Assembly: GCF_000379605.1 (NCBI RefSeq)
Contig: NZ_KB902746.1
Span: 19,299 to 83,298 of the forward strand
From: Rhizobium giardinii bv. giardinii H152
GTDB taxonomy: Bacteria > Pseudomonadota > Alphaproteobacteria > Rhizobiales > Rhizobiaceae
Direction of reading: 5' to 3'
DNA: 64,000 nucleotides
Within the stretch, counting starts at the first letter, position 1. Every line of letters begins with the position of its first letter. The position numbers and the translations under genes are program-made. Shown in pieces: positions 43,050 to 52,766 of this stretch. Under the pieces are notes generated by a model, which saw only the letters and a list, made by a program, of their open reading frames with translations, did no database searches and was not told where the DNA came from.

Positions 43050-43967
43050 ATGAAAATCGCGGTGACCGGCACAAGCGGCCAGGTGGTGACCAGCCTTGTC
43101 GAGGCAGCTGCGGCCATGCCTGACATCCAGTTGGTGCCTGTCGGACGACCGGACCTCGATCTGGCAAATCCCACTTCGGTCAGACAGGCGATCCTGGATG
43201 TGAAGCCTGACATCGTTGTATCTGCAGCCGCCTGTACCATGGTCGACCGCGTCGAGGACGAACGGAACCTCGCCTATACGATCAACGTGGTTGGTGCCGC
43301 CGCTGTCGCCGAGGTGGCGGCCACGCTCCATGTGCCGATCATCCATCTCTCCTCCAACTACGTCTTTTCCGGAGACGAGCCCTATCCCTACGACGAAGAA
43401 GACGAGGCCGAACCGAAAACAGTCTACGGCTATACCAAGCTGAGAGGCGAACGCGCCGTTGCCAGCGTCAACCCCCGCCACATAATCCTGCGCACGAGCG
43501 GGCTCTATAGTCCCTTCGGCCACAATTTCGTCCGGACGATGCTGCGCATCGCAGCCGAGCGTCAGAGGATTGCCGTCGTCTCCGACCAGTGGGGCAATCC
43601 GACATCTGCCTTGGACCTGGCAGATGCCATTTTGCTCGTCGCAACGCACCCGACAAGACATCATACCGGCATCTTTCACGTCGCCGGCACCGGCGAGACC
43701 AGTTGGTCGGGCTTTGCCAGGTATATTTTCGAGGTCAGCCGCACGCATGGCGGCCCGTTCGCCGAGGTGCAGGAGGTTGCTTCCGCCGACTACCGCACCA
43801 GGGCCAAGCGGCCATCCAACTCATGTCTCTCGACCGACAAATTCGACAGGATCTTCGGCTGGCGTGCGCCAATCTGGCAATCGAGCGTCGTGCCCGTCGT
43901 CCGGCGCATCATCAACGCGGACTACCCTCGCTTTCGCCCGAAGGCACGCGGGAAACGAAAGGCTTGA
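43050..43967 (+). CDS. rmlD: dTDP-4-dehydrorhamnose reductase family protein
   Basis: A 305-residue NAD(P)H-dependent short-chain reductase. The nucleotide site GTSGQVV, IIHLSSNYVFSG with catalytic Ser, VYGYTKLRGE with catalytic Tyr-Lys and a rhamnose-binding C-terminal part agree with RmlD, the last step of dTDP-L-rhamnose synthesis. Asn replaces the usual Asp in the DYVFDG motif. rmlA, rmlB and rmlC are not near. It lies between the export and flippase genes, so the polymer may contain rhamnose or a related deoxy sugar. Confidence 0.88.
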   Translation: MKIAVTGTSGQVVTSLVEAAAAMPDIQLVPVGRPDLDLANPTSVRQAILDVKPDIVVSAAACTMVDRVEDERNLAYTINVVGAAAVAEVAATLHVPIIHLSSNYVFSGDEPYPYDEEDEAEPKTVYGYTKLRGERAVASVNPRHIILRTSGLYSPFGHNFVRTMLRIAAERQRIAVVSDQWGNPTSALDLADAILLVATHPTRHHTGIFHVAGTGETSWSGFARYIFEVSRTHGGPFAEVQEVASADYRTRAKRPSNSCLSTDKFDRIFGWRAPIWQSSVVPVVRRIINADYPRFRPKARGKRKA

Positions 43968-43974
43968 GCGATCC

Positions 43975-45477
43975 ATGAACATGCGCGAAACGCCAGCCGC
44001 ACGGCATACCTACGTCCAGATCCTCAAATCGACAATGGTGATCGGCGGTTCATCGCTGGTCACGATGATTTTCGCCGTCGTCCGCAACAAGGCAGTGGCC
44101 CTGCTGCTTGGCCCGGAGGGTGTGGGGCTGATGGGCATTTACAACTCGATCGCCGATATTGCCCAGACGATTGCCGGCCTTGGGGTCCAGTCCAGCGGTG
44201 TCCGCCAGATTGCCGAGGCTGTTGGAACGGGGGATGACGCAAAGATTGCGCGAACCGCGTGCGTGCTTCGATCCGTGTCCATTGCACTCGGCCTCGCAGG
44301 CACGATCATGCTTGCGGCGCTGGCCTTTCCGGTGACGTGGTTCACTTTCGGTGACCATCAGCACGTCATCGGCGTCGCATTGCTGTCAGTTGGGATTTTC
44401 TTTCGCCTTGCCTCAGCGGGGCAGACGGCATTGATCCAGGGACTGCGGGAGATTTCGACACTTGCCAGGATCAATATGCTCGCCGCATTTTTCGCCACAG
44501 TGGTTACCATACCGCTGGTGTATTTGTTCGGCGCCGACGGGATTGTCCCGTCTCTCGTCGCCGCAGCAGGCGCTACGCTTTTGGTCTCATGGTGGTACAG
44601 CCGGCGCGTGCTGCGCGATACGCCAGATCTTTCCGGCGCGCAGTTCAGGGAAGAATTTGCCGGCCTTGTGAGGCTGGGTTTAGTTTTCATGATCAGCGGC
44701 TTGCTCACTCTCGGCAGCGCCTATGTCGTCCGCATTATCGTATTGCAGCAGGGCGGTGTTGCGGCCGCGGGCTTGTATCAGGCCGCCTGGGCACTCGGCA
44801 GTCTCTACGCCGGCTTCATCCTGCAGGCCATGGGGACTGACTTCTATCCACGCCTGACGGCGATCGCAAAGGATCATGCCGCGTGTAACCGCTTGGTGAA
44901 TGAGCAGGCGCAGGTGAGCATGCTGCTTGCCGGGCCGGGGGTACTGGCGACCTTGACGTTCGCGCCCTTTGTGATGTGGCTCTTCTATTCGCCGGAGTTC
45001 TATGCTGCTGCGAATCTTCTTCGCTGGATCTGCCTTGGCATGTTGCTCCGCATCATTGCCTGGCCTATGGGCTACATCGTCCTTGCAAAGGGTGAAGAGG
45101 CCGTCTTCTTCTGGACGGAAGTTGCGGCGACCGCCGTCCATTTAGGCTTGGCCTGGTTGCTGGTATCAAAGTTCGGTGTGGCTGGTTCCGCAGCAGCATT
45201 TTTCGGCCTTTACCTCTGGCACGGCGTCCTCATCTACATGTTCGCGCGAAAGCTTACCGGATTTCGCTGGTCGACCGCCAACCGCAGGATCGGGCTTGTA
45301 TTCCTCGCCGCCTCGGCACTGATATTTAGCGCGACTCTCATTCTGCCGCTCTGGCAAGCGACCGCGCTGGGTTGCCTGGCGGTCGTCCTGAGCGGACTCT
45401 ACGCGCTGAAACTGCTGGTCGCACTTGTGCCGCCGGAGCGCCTTCCACGGCCGATCAGAAAATGGGTGCTGAGATAA
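43975..45477 (+). CDS. O-antigen/exopolysaccharide flippase, Wzx-type
   Basis: A 500-residue integral membrane protein with 12-14 hydrophobic helices and the polysaccharide-transporter/MATE-like signature at the N-terminus (KAVALLLGPEGVGLMGIYNS). It should flip undecaprenyl-linked repeat units across the inner membrane. It starts seven bases after the rmlD stop, so it is co-transcribed. A Wzx flippase implies a Wzx/Wzy-dependent pathway, but no Wzy is visible in the window. Confidence 0.92.
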   Translation: MNMRETPAARHTYVQILKSTMVIGGSSLVTMIFAVVRNKAVALLLGPEGVGLMGIYNSIADIAQTIAGLGVQSSGVRQIAEAVGTGDDAKIARTACVLRSVSIALGLAGTIMLAALAFPVTWFTFGDHQHVIGVALLSVGIFFRLASAGQTALIQGLREISTLARINMLAAFFATVVTIPLVYLFGADGIVPSLVAAAGATLLVSWWYSRRVLRDTPDLSGAQFREEFAGLVRLGLVFMISGLLTLGSAYVVRIIVLQQGGVAAAGLYQAAWALGSLYAGFILQAMGTDFYPRLTAIAKDHAACNRLVNEQAQVSMLLAGPGVLATLTFAPFVMWLFYSPEFYAAANLLRWICLGMLLRIIAWPMGYIVLAKGEEAVFFWTEVAATAVHLGLAWLLVSKFGVAGSAAAFFGLYLWHGVLIYMFARKLTGFRWSTANRRIGLVFLAASALIFSATLILPLWQATALGCLAVVLSGLYALKLLVALVPPERLPRPIRKWVLR

Positions 45478-45566
45478 GTTTAGCGGCGCGGCCGGCAAGC
45501 CCGCTCTCATTTCAGGCGGAGCGAAGCAATAATTTCGGTTGTGCAATGGAAAAGCGCTCAACGGCC

Positions 45567-46754
45567 TTATGCAGTGGCGGCCTGGCGATCGATGCACAGA
45601 TCGCGCAATGCCTCGACGACGAAGGATACCTCGTTCTGCGTCATCTGCGCAAACAGCGGCAGAATGACCGCGCCTTCCTGCGCCGCGACGCTTCGCGCAA
45701 GGTGGCTTGCCGCCACGCGATGCGACGACTTGTCGGCATAAGCACCCTCACGATGGATGTTCATGATGCCCCGTCGCGTCGATATGCCGATGTCGAGAAG
45801 CGCCTGCATCGTGTCCCTTTGATCGAGCCATGGCGGAAGCTTCACACAATAGCTCTGCCAGTTGCTGCGAGCCCAAGAAGGCTCAGCCGGCGTCTCGAGC
45901 CAGGGAATATTTCCAAGCCCTTCCCGATAAAGCTCGGCAAGATGACGCCGTTGTGCGACCAGGGCCGGCAGACGCGCAAGCTGCACCCGGCCGATCGCCG
46001 CCTGCAGATCCGTCATGCGGTAGTTGTAGCCCAGCTCGGGGTAAACTTCATAGATTACCTGCTTCGAGCCATGACGAACCGTATCGGGAACACTCATGCC
46101 GTGTTGTCGCCACAGGCGAAACTTCTGGTCATACTCGGCGTTGGCAGTGGTCAGCATTCCGCCGTCACCGGTAGTGACGACCTTGCGCGGATGGAAGGAA
46201 AAGCAGGCAATGTCCGCCTGCGGAGCGCCGATTTTTTGCCACGCGCCATTCCACAGGATTTCGCTGCCGGTTGCACAGGCGGCATCTTCGATGACCGGTA
46301 TGCCGTGGTTGCGGCCTATGCCGACAATCTTTTCAAGATTGCAGGGCATGCCGAGTTGATGCACGCACAATATCGCCTTCGTCCGAGGCGTGATTTCCGC
46401 CAGGATCAGGTCCGGATCTATATTGAACCCATCGGCTTCGATGTCGACAAACACAGGGATTGCGGCACAGTAGCGAATTGCATTTGCCGTTGCGATGAAT
46501 GAATGGCTGACCGTTATAACCTCGTCGCCTTCGCCAACACCGACGGCCCGCAAGGCCAGATGGAGCGCAGTGGTGCAGTTTGAAACCGCGCAGGCATGAT
46601 CGGCCTGCACGAATTCGGCAAATTCGCGCTCGAACGCGGCAACCTCCGGCCCTTGGGTTACCCATCCGGACAACACGACCCGGCGAACGGCCTCCACTTC
46701 CAGCTCGTTGAGAAGGGGTTTTGCGACGGGAATCTGGAAGAGCGCCGGTTTCAT
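45567..46754 (-). CDS. DegT/DnrJ/EryC1/StrS aminotransferase
   Basis: A 395-residue PLP-dependent sugar aminotransferase. PLP Lys lies in FSFHPRKVVTTGDGGM, with VIEDAACATGSEI before it and YNYRMTDLQAAIGRVQL after. Last gene of the overlapping minus-strand operon; its ATG overlaps the epimerase stop (ATGA). It resembles the enzymes that aminate keto-sugars made from UDP-GlcNAc or dTDP-sugars for surface polysaccharides. A second, different DegT enzyme sits in the same operon. Confidence 0.92.
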   Translation of the reverse strand: MKPALFQIPVAKPLLNELEVEAVRRVVLSGWVTQGPEVAAFEREFAEFVQADHACAVSNCTTALHLALRAVGVGEGDEVITVSHSFIATANAIRYCAAIPVFVDIEADGFNIDPDLILAEITPRTKAILCVHQLGMPCNLEKIVGIGRNHGIPVIEDAACATGSEILWNGAWQKIGAPQADIACFSFHPRKVVTTGDGGMLTTANAEYDQKFRLWRQHGMSVPDTVRHGSKQVIYEVYPELGYNYRMTDLQAAIGRVQLARLPALVAQRRHLAELYREGLGNIPWLETPAEPSWARSNWQSYCVKLPPWLDQRDTMQALLDIGISTRRGIMNIHREGAYADKSSHRVAASHLARSVAAQEGAVILPLFAQMTQNEVSFVVEALRDLCIDRQAATA

Positions 46755-47728
46755 GCGGCCTGCCCTCCGGCTGCGACCGCCCTCTCCTGCCGCCACCATT
46801 GCACCAGATCGCGAAGCCCATCCTCAAGGGTCACGCGCGCCCGGAATCCAAGAAGTCGCTCGGCCTTGCTGGTGTCGGCGAGCCGTCGCGTGACGGCGTT
46901 CACCTTGCGCGCCGGCTGATGTTGCGGTTCGATCGTCGAATTCATAACGCCGGCGAGCATCCTTGCCAGTTCCAGGAGACTCGTTTCGGTACCGCTGGCG
47001 ACGTTGAAAACCTCGTCGGTGACCTCCGATTTTGCAGCGAGCAGGTTTGCTCGCGCAATATCGTGAATATGGACGAAATCCATCGTCTGGCTGCCGTCTC
47101 CATGGATCACGGGCGGCAAGCCGGCCGAGATTCGTTCCATCCATCGGATCAGCACCTCGGTATAGACGCCGTAGACGTCCATGCGCGGACCATAGACGTT
47201 GAAATACCGCAGTCCGACATAGCGAAGGCCATACATCTCGGCAAAGCTGCGCAGGAGCCCCTCGTTGAACGCCTTTGCCGCGCCGTAGATCGTTCGGTTG
47301 TTGTACGGATGATGTTCCTCGGTTGTGGGGAAACTGTCGGCAAGACCAAGAACGGATGCGGAAGAGGCCGCTATCACCTTTTGGACATTGGCTTTGACGG
47401 CGGCTTCGAGGACATTGAACGTGCCCTCCGCCAGAACGTCGAATGCAAGACGCGGTTCTTCGGCGCACTGGGTGATCCGGATTGCCGCCTGATGGAAGAC
47501 GACGTCGACACCCTCGAGGCACGTCGCAAGCAGCGCGCGGTCGCGAATGTCTCCCTCGATGATCGTCAGCGGAAAGATCGCGGCTGCCTGTGCGAGGTTT
47601 TCCCGCCGGCCACGCACGAAATTATCTAGGATCAGAATTTCCCGCGGCTGTTCCAAGGCAACGAGATCGGCAATATGCGACCCGACGAGGCCAGCTCCGC
47701 CGGTAATCAGTATCCGCTTGTCCTTCAT
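46751..47728 (-). CDS. NAD-dependent nucleotide-sugar epimerase/dehydratase
   Basis: A 325-residue extended short-chain dehydrogenase. Motifs: NAD loop ITGGAGLVGSHIADL, VFHQAAI, the catalytic triad in SSASVLGLAD with YGAAKAF (YxxxK), RYFNVYGPRM and the sugar-binding DFVHIHDIARAN. Related to UDP-glucose 4-epimerases and 4,6-dehydratases. GAAGGG lies before the ATG at 47728; upstream starts would overlap the acyltransferase gene. With the second aminotransferase it may make another amino sugar. Confidence 0.9.
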   Translation of the reverse strand: MKDKRILITGGAGLVGSHIADLVALEQPREILILDNFVRGRRENLAQAAAIFPLTIIEGDIRDRALLATCLEGVDVVFHQAAIRITQCAEEPRLAFDVLAEGTFNVLEAAVKANVQKVIAASSASVLGLADSFPTTEEHHPYNNRTIYGAAKAFNEGLLRSFAEMYGLRYVGLRYFNVYGPRMDVYGVYTEVLIRWMERISAGLPPVIHGDGSQTMDFVHIHDIARANLLAAKSEVTDEVFNVASGTETSLLELARMLAGVMNSTIEPQHQPARKVNAVTRRLADTSKAERLLGFRARVTLEDGLRDLVQWWRQERAVAAGGQAA

Positions 47729-47744
47729 GATCTGCCCTTCATCT

Positions 47745-48449
47745 TCAAGATGTTGCCGGCGATGCGTCGTTTTCATTTCGCCAATGCAGGAATTTCGCAG
47801 GAACGCCCGCGACGACCGAAAATGGCGCCACATCGGAAACGACAACCGCTCCCGCGCCGACGATCGCGCCTTTGCCGATCGTCACGCCGGGGAGGATCGT
47901 CGCATTGGTGCCAATATCCGCCCAGGCTCCGATGCGGACCGGCTTGATTTCGAGGTCTGTTCGAATAATCGGGACATCGACCGGAACAGCCGTATGACTG
48001 GAGCCAAGCAGCTTGGCGCCCGGGCCCCAGCCGACGCACTCCTCGATCACCAGCTCGCGTGCATCCATATAGGCTTGCGGGCCAATCCAGACATTGTCTC
48101 CGATCACGCAAGTTCCGTCATACCGACCCTGGATATAGGCCTGTGCACCGATGAAAACGCCGTTGCCGATTTCAAACGTTTCGGGGTGCTTGAAGCCGGC
48201 GCCGCTGCCGACCTGAAGACCGGTGCCGCATCGCCGCGAGATCGCATGCCAGATCGCGCGGCGCATCACGGCATCGATAAATCCGTCGCCGGATGAAAAG
48301 CGCCCGTAAAGCTCCAAAAGGCCCGCCGAGCCGTAGGCTTTCTTCAACTCCGCGGCGAGTTCACCAAGAGAACGCGCGTCCTCCGAGCCATCGCGGCGGC
48401 CATGCACGGCCTGCACAATTCGTGCCATGGAGATCTTCTCAACCGACAT
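47745..48449 (-). CDS. hexapeptide-repeat acyltransferase
   Basis: A 234-residue left-handed beta-helix transferase of the LacA/NodL/WbbJ type. The C-terminal half shows hexapeptide turns (VFIGAQAYIQ, VWIGPQAYMD, ADIGTNATILPGVTIGKGAIVGAGAVVVSDV) and the usual VAGVPAKFLHW. Probably acetylates a sugar or the finished repeat. It starts inside the end of the upstream aminotransferase gene (11-base overlap), a second start at residue 8 being possible. Substrate unknown. Confidence 0.9.
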   Translation of the reverse strand: MSVEKISMARIVQAVHGRRDGSEDARSLGELAAELKKAYGSAGLLELYGRFSSGDGFIDAVMRRAIWHAISRRCGTGLQVGSGAGFKHPETFEIGNGVFIGAQAYIQGRYDGTCVIGDNVWIGPQAYMDARELVIEECVGWGPGAKLLGSSHTAVPVDVPIIRTDLEIKPVRIGAWADIGTNATILPGVTIGKGAIVGAGAVVVSDVAPFSVVAGVPAKFLHWRNENDASPATS

Positions 48450-49545
48450 AGGCGTCCTGCTCCACAGCTGCCACCACCTGTTCGACCTGCTTTGCCGTCA
48501 TCTCCGGATAGATGGGCAGCGAAAGCACCGTACGTGCGGCAGCCTCGGAGACCGGGAAATCCCCCGGCCGATAGCCCAGGTCTTCATGCGCCTTCTGGAG
48601 GTGTACGGGGATCGGATAGTGAAGACCTGACTGGATGCCTTCGGCTTCCAAAACCCGGTGAAGTCCGTCACGATCCCGGCATCGAACAGCATAGATGTGA
48701 TAGACGTGCCGGCGATCGGCAACCTCGACCGGGGTCTTCACCGTGTCCAATCCGGCAAGCAGGGACGAGTAGTGCGCCGCATGCGCGCGCCGTGCCGCGG
48801 TCCAACCGTCCAGATGGCGAAGTTTCACGCGCAGGATGGCGCCCTGAATACCATCCATGCGATAGTTGAACCCCTTCGCTACATGATGGTAGCGCCGCTC
48901 CTGTCCCCAGTCCCTCAGCATCCGCATGGTCTTGGCATGCGCATCGTCATTGGTGACCGCAATGCCGCCCTCGCCGCAGGCGCCGAGATTCTTGCCCGGA
49001 TAAAAGCTGAAGCAGCCGGATATGCCCATGCTGCCCGCTCGGTGGCCTTTATATTCGGCACCGTGGGCCTGACAGGCGTCTTCGATCACCGGGATGCCGT
49101 GACGCGCCGCGATCGTCATGATCGCGTCCATGTCAGCCACCTGTCCGTACAGATGAACGGGGATAATGGCCTTGGTGCGGGGCGTGATCGCCGCTTCCAG
49201 CTTTGCCGGGTCCATCGTCAGGGTGACGGGCTCGACATCGACGAAAACCGGCAATGCGCCGGTGTAGCAAATCGCCGACACCGTTGCGACGAAGGTGAAG
49301 GGAACAGTGACGACTTCGTCGCCGCGGCCGACGCCCGCGGCGAGCAAGGCCAGATGCAGCGCACTGGTGCCGGTATTGACGGCAACGGCATGCTTCACGT
49401 CGCAATAATCAGCGAACTCTTCTTCGAGATGCGCCACTTCATCGCCCAGAATATACTGAGCCGAGGCAAGCACGCCCAGAACCGCGGTATCGATCTCGCT
49501 CTTGATCGATGCATATTGCGCTTTCAAATCGAGAAAAGGGATCAT
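48439..49545 (-). CDS. DegT-family aminotransferase (WbpE-like)
   Basis: A 368-residue PLP enzyme. NTGTSALHLALLAAGVGRGD, VIEDACQAHGAEY, the PLP Lys in SFYPGKNLGACGEGG and GFNYRMDGIQGAIL match 3-keto-sugar aminotransferases such as WbpE, which acts right after the WbpB oxidoreductase. Here the WbpB-like gene directly precedes it, with an ATGA overlap. It probably introduces the 3-amino group on a UDP-GlcNAc-derived uronate or related sugar. Confidence 0.92.
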   Translation of the reverse strand: MIPFLDLKAQYASIKSEIDTAVLGVLASAQYILGDEVAHLEEEFADYCDVKHAVAVNTGTSALHLALLAAGVGRGDEVVTVPFTFVATVSAICYTGALPVFVDVEPVTLTMDPAKLEAAITPRTKAIIPVHLYGQVADMDAIMTIAARHGIPVIEDACQAHGAEYKGHRAGSMGISGCFSFYPGKNLGACGEGGIAVTNDDAHAKTMRMLRDWGQERRYHHVAKGFNYRMDGIQGAILRVKLRHLDGWTAARRAHAAHYSSLLAGLDTVKTPVEVADRRHVYHIYAVRCRDRDGLHRVLEAEGIQSGLHYPIPVHLQKAHEDLGYRPGDFPVSEAAARTVLSLPIYPEMTAKQVEQVVAAVEQDAYVG

Positions 49546-50582
49546 GCGATCCGCCTCGTCTGTTCGAGTTCGATCAATCGTCCGCGCTGCGCAAGGGACT
49601 GTGTTGCGGCTTCGAGAATGCGGACAACCCGCAAGCCGGCATGTCCGTCGGCGATCGGCTGTTGGTTCTGTTCGACGCAATCGACGAATTGGCTAAGTTC
49701 GCGGCTCAGCGCCTCCGTCATATCGAGATGCGGCGCATACATGTCGCCGGTGCGGTAGCCTACCAGCATCTGGTAGACTTTCTCGCCGTTGCGCTGCGGG
49801 TTACCGTTCAGCGTGATGCCCTTGTCGTAGATCTTGATCTTCTCGCTGGGCTCCAGATCGTCATAGACGATCATCTTGCTGCTGCCGCCGATCAGCGTCC
49901 GGCGTACCTTGACGGGCGCCAGCCAATTGACGTGGATATGCGCAATGAGCTTGCTTTCGAAAAAGAGATTGAGATAGGCGATGTTCTCGGGTTCGCCGAC
50001 AACGTGGCTCATCCCCGTTGCCGAGACGGCAACCGGCTTTTCCGGCAGCACGTAGTCCATGATGGAGAGATCGTGGACGGCGAGATCCCAGACGACGCTG
50101 ACATCGTGTTGGAAAAGTCCGAGATTGACCCGGACGGAGTCGTAATAATAGACATCCCCTAGTCCGTTCTCGACAATTTCGCGCATCTTTCGGACCGCAC
50201 CGGTGTGCACGAACGTATGATCGACGGCGAGTATCAGGCGTCTGCGGGCGGCTTCATCGACCATGCGGCGTGCCTCGTCCACCGTCCATGCCATCGGCTT
50301 TTCGACAAAGACATGCTTGCCAGCCATCATGGCTTTCATGGCGAGCTTGAAATGGGTCGACACCGGGGTGGCTATCGCGATCGCGTCGACGCTGGGATCG
50401 CGCAGGACCTGCTCGAAGTCGTCGGTTATCTCGACCGAGGGATAGCGCGCTTTGACGGCTGCCAGTCGTTCCTTTCGGAGATCGCAGACATAGAGGAGCC
50501 GCGCGCCGGGGACTTCCGCTATGTTCCGAACCAGGTTCGGTCCCCAATAGCCGTAACCGATTACCGCGATGCCAATCATCAT
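49542..50582 (-). CDS. Gfo/Idh/MocA sugar oxidoreductase (WbpB-like)
   Basis: A 346-residue NAD-dependent enzyme. N-terminal Rossmann loop GYGYWGPNLVRN, the catalytic EKPMAWTVDEARRM (EKP Lys) and a conserved C-terminal part beginning with VDHTFVHTGAVRKM and WDLAVHDLSIMDY. Members of this kind, like WbpB/WlbA, oxidise C-3 of UDP-GlcNAcA. ATGA overlaps at both ends couple it to the acetyltransferase and aminotransferase genes. No UDP-GlcNAc 6-dehydrogenase (WbpA) is seen here. Confidence 0.92.
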   Translation of the reverse strand: MMIGIAVIGYGYWGPNLVRNIAEVPGARLLYVCDLRKERLAAVKARYPSVEITDDFEQVLRDPSVDAIAIATPVSTHFKLAMKAMMAGKHVFVEKPMAWTVDEARRMVDEAARRRLILAVDHTFVHTGAVRKMREIVENGLGDVYYYDSVRVNLGLFQHDVSVVWDLAVHDLSIMDYVLPEKPVAVSATGMSHVVGEPENIAYLNLFFESKLIAHIHVNWLAPVKVRRTLIGGSSKMIVYDDLEPSEKIKIYDKGITLNGNPQRNGEKVYQMLVGYRTGDMYAPHLDMTEALSRELSQFVDCVEQNQQPIADGHAGLRVVRILEAATQSLAQRGRLIELEQTRRIA

Positions 50583-51082
50583 GTTCTCCTGGAGAATGGG
50601 ACAGCTGCCGGCGCATCCTGCACACGGCCGATAATCCTTGCGGGAACGCCAGCTACGATAGCGTGGTCTGGAACGTCTCTTGTCACGACCGCTCCGGCGC
50701 CGACCTGCGCTCCCTCGCCGATCATCAGACCCGGCAGGATCGTGGCATTGCTGCCGATTGCCGCATGTCGCTTCACTAGGGTCGGGACGACCTCCCAGTC
50801 GCCATCGGCCAAAAGCCCTCCGCCAGGATCAACGGCACGCGGATAACGGTCGTTGGTGAACATGACGCCGTGGCCGATGAAAACACCGTCCTCGATCGTC
50901 ACGGCCTCGCAGATGAAAGAGTGGCTGGAAACTTTGCAGTTGCGGCCGACATTTGCATTTTTCTGGATCTCCACGAAGGTGCCGATACGGGTGCCCGCAC
51001 CAATGCTGCAGCCGTAGAGATTGACCAGATCGGGATGATGGATAACCACCCCTTCGCCTAAGGTAACACTCGATGCAATCAT
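50579..51082 (-). CDS. hexapeptide N-acetyltransferase (WbpD-like)
   Basis: A 167-residue trimeric left-handed beta-helix acetyltransferase: HHPDLVNLYGCSIGAG, VEIQKNANVG, HSFICEAVTIEDGVFIGHG, VMFTNDRYPRA, RHAAIGSNATILPG and VVTRDVPDHAIVAGVPARI. The FTNDRYPR segment is characteristic of WbpD-like 3-N-acetyltransferases of UDP-amino-uronates. First gene of the six-gene operon. The ATG at 51082 puts MIASSVTLGEGV first; a start six codons earlier is possible. Confidence 0.92.
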   Translation of the reverse strand: MIASSVTLGEGVVIHHPDLVNLYGCSIGAGTRIGTFVEIQKNANVGRNCKVSSHSFICEAVTIEDGVFIGHGVMFTNDRYPRAVDPGGGLLADGDWEVVPTLVKRHAAIGSNATILPGLMIGEGAQVGAGAVVTRDVPDHAIVAGVPARIIGRVQDAPAAVPFSRRT

Positions 51083-51450
51083 CCCGCGACGACCCCGCAT
51101 TTCCGATTATCGCTCAACCGAATGGTTTCCATGCGGATAATGTCCCTCGCTCCAGTGCCCGCGAATGCTGCGCAAACTTCCTTTATTCCACGTTCAGAAG
51201 AATTCGTTTCGACCAGCGAGTAAAGAAAACAAAATGCGGTATTTAGGCCTTCGAAAGGCGTAGCTGCGCACGGAATCGTAGTGCGCCCTAAGGCGGATGC
51301 CGGTCGCGGTCGGCTCTGGCACATGTCGTTTTCAGTCGAAGTGGGAGGTTGCGGTACGCATGGATCCACGCAAGTCTGGCAGCCCTTCCGTCCACCCCGT
51401 CCCGGCGACGGAGCAGGATGGTGCCGAGAAGCCGAAAACCGAGGGAAACG
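51083..51450. other. divergent intergenic region
   Basis: About 370 bases between the WbpD-like gene and the GT4 gene. It must hold promoters for the six-gene sugar operon (minus) and for the glycosyltransferase gene (plus). I see no clear consensus. Confidence 0.5.
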
Positions 51451-52707
51451 ATGCGTCTTCTTGTCTATCCGCATGACCTGTCGATCGGCGGCAGCCAGAT
51501 CAACGCAATCGATCTCGCAGCCGGTGCAGCTGCTGCGGGTCATGAGGTGATCGTCTACGGCATCCCTGGCCCGCTTGTTGACTACATCGCCGAACGTGGG
51601 CTGCGGTTCATTCCCGCTCGGCCCCTGCACTACCGCCCGGCACCATCACGAATAGCTCAAATAGCCACCATCGCATTACGAAACCGGATCGACCTCGTCC
51701 ACACCTACGAGTGGCCAAGTTGTCTGGATGCCTATTACGGCGCTTCGCTTTTCCTCAATGTGCCGTTGTTGTGTACTGTGCTGAGCATGGACGTGATGCC
51801 CTACGTTCCTGCTTCGGTTCCTCTGATAATGGGAACGGCAGATCTCGGAGCACAGGCACGCAAGGTTCAGCGGAGCGACGTCTGGGTGCTGGAGCCGCCG
51901 ATCGATGTAGACTACGACAATCCCCGCATTGACGGCAGCGCGTTCCGCAGCAGGCTCGGCGTGTCTGCGGATGACTTTCTTGTAGTCAGCGTCTCGCGCC
52001 TCGCGCTCGACCTCAAGCTGGATGCCTTGGTGCGGGCCCTCGATGCTGTCGATATGCTCGCAGGCCAATATCCGCTGAAACTTGTCCTGGTTGGTGACGG
52101 CCCCGCCCGCGAGGCGCTGGCCAGCCGGGCAAAAGCTGTAAACCTGAGGCACGGTCGAGATGTTGTTCTTCTCCCGGGCGCCGAAATGGACCCGAGGCCG
52201 GCTTATGCCGCAGCGGATCTCGTGGTGGGGATGGGAAGCTCTGCACTGCGAGCGCTGGCGATCGGTCGCCCGCTGATCGTCCAGGGTGAAAAGGCGTTTT
52301 CCGAGATATTCGAACCGACAACCTATGACCTGTTTCTGAAGCAGGGCTTCTACGGGTTAAGCGATGCATCGGCCGGTTCCCACCGGCTCGCCCGACAGAT
52401 TGAAGAATTGCTTCTCGACCCTGCCCGCCGCAGCAGGCTCGGCTCCTACGGGCGACAGGTGGTGGCTGAGCGCTTCAGCCTAAAGCGAGCGATCGATCTG
52501 CAACTGGACATCTACCGGCATGTCCTGGCCAGTCCGCCCCGCAGAAGCTTTGCCGACGCCGCGCGTTCGGCACGCTTGGCCCTCACGCTGGAATTTGCAA
52601 ATCACGACCCCGCTCGAAAGAAAAGCAAGAAGCTCCGTGAGCTGGCAATCCTTTCGGCAGCACGCTCGGGGCGCTGGCCACCGGAGGCCGCTGAATACGG
52701 GCAGTAA
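51451..52707 (+). CDS. glycosyltransferase family 4
   Basis: A 418-residue retaining GT-B glycosyltransferase. N-terminal acceptor loop YPHDLSIGGSQINAIDLA, VVSVSRLALDLKLDALV at the inter-domain region, LVLVGDGPARE and the donor motif region GMGSSALRALAIGRPLIVQGEKAFSE. The C-terminus is basic. It starts at ATG with GAGGGAAACG upstream. It should add a sugar to the lipid-linked repeat unit. Monocistronic; next gene convergent. Confidence 0.9.
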   Translation: MRLLVYPHDLSIGGSQINAIDLAAGAAAAGHEVIVYGIPGPLVDYIAERGLRFIPARPLHYRPAPSRIAQIATIALRNRIDLVHTYEWPSCLDAYYGASLFLNVPLLCTVLSMDVMPYVPASVPLIMGTADLGAQARKVQRSDVWVLEPPIDVDYDNPRIDGSAFRSRLGVSADDFLVVSVSRLALDLKLDALVRALDAVDMLAGQYPLKLVLVGDGPAREALASRAKAVNLRHGRDVVLLPGAEMDPRPAYAAADLVVGMGSSALRALAIGRPLIVQGEKAFSEIFEPTTYDLFLKQGFYGLSDASAGSHRLARQIEELLLDPARRSRLGSYGRQVVAERFSLKRAIDLQLDIYRHVLASPPRRSFADAARSARLALTLEFANHDPARKKSKKLRELAILSAARSGRWPPEAAEYGQ

Positions 52708-52766
52708 CGAGGACGTCTAAGCGACGCTCTGGCGCTGAGCGTGCACCCCCACACTGTCACCGGCCA

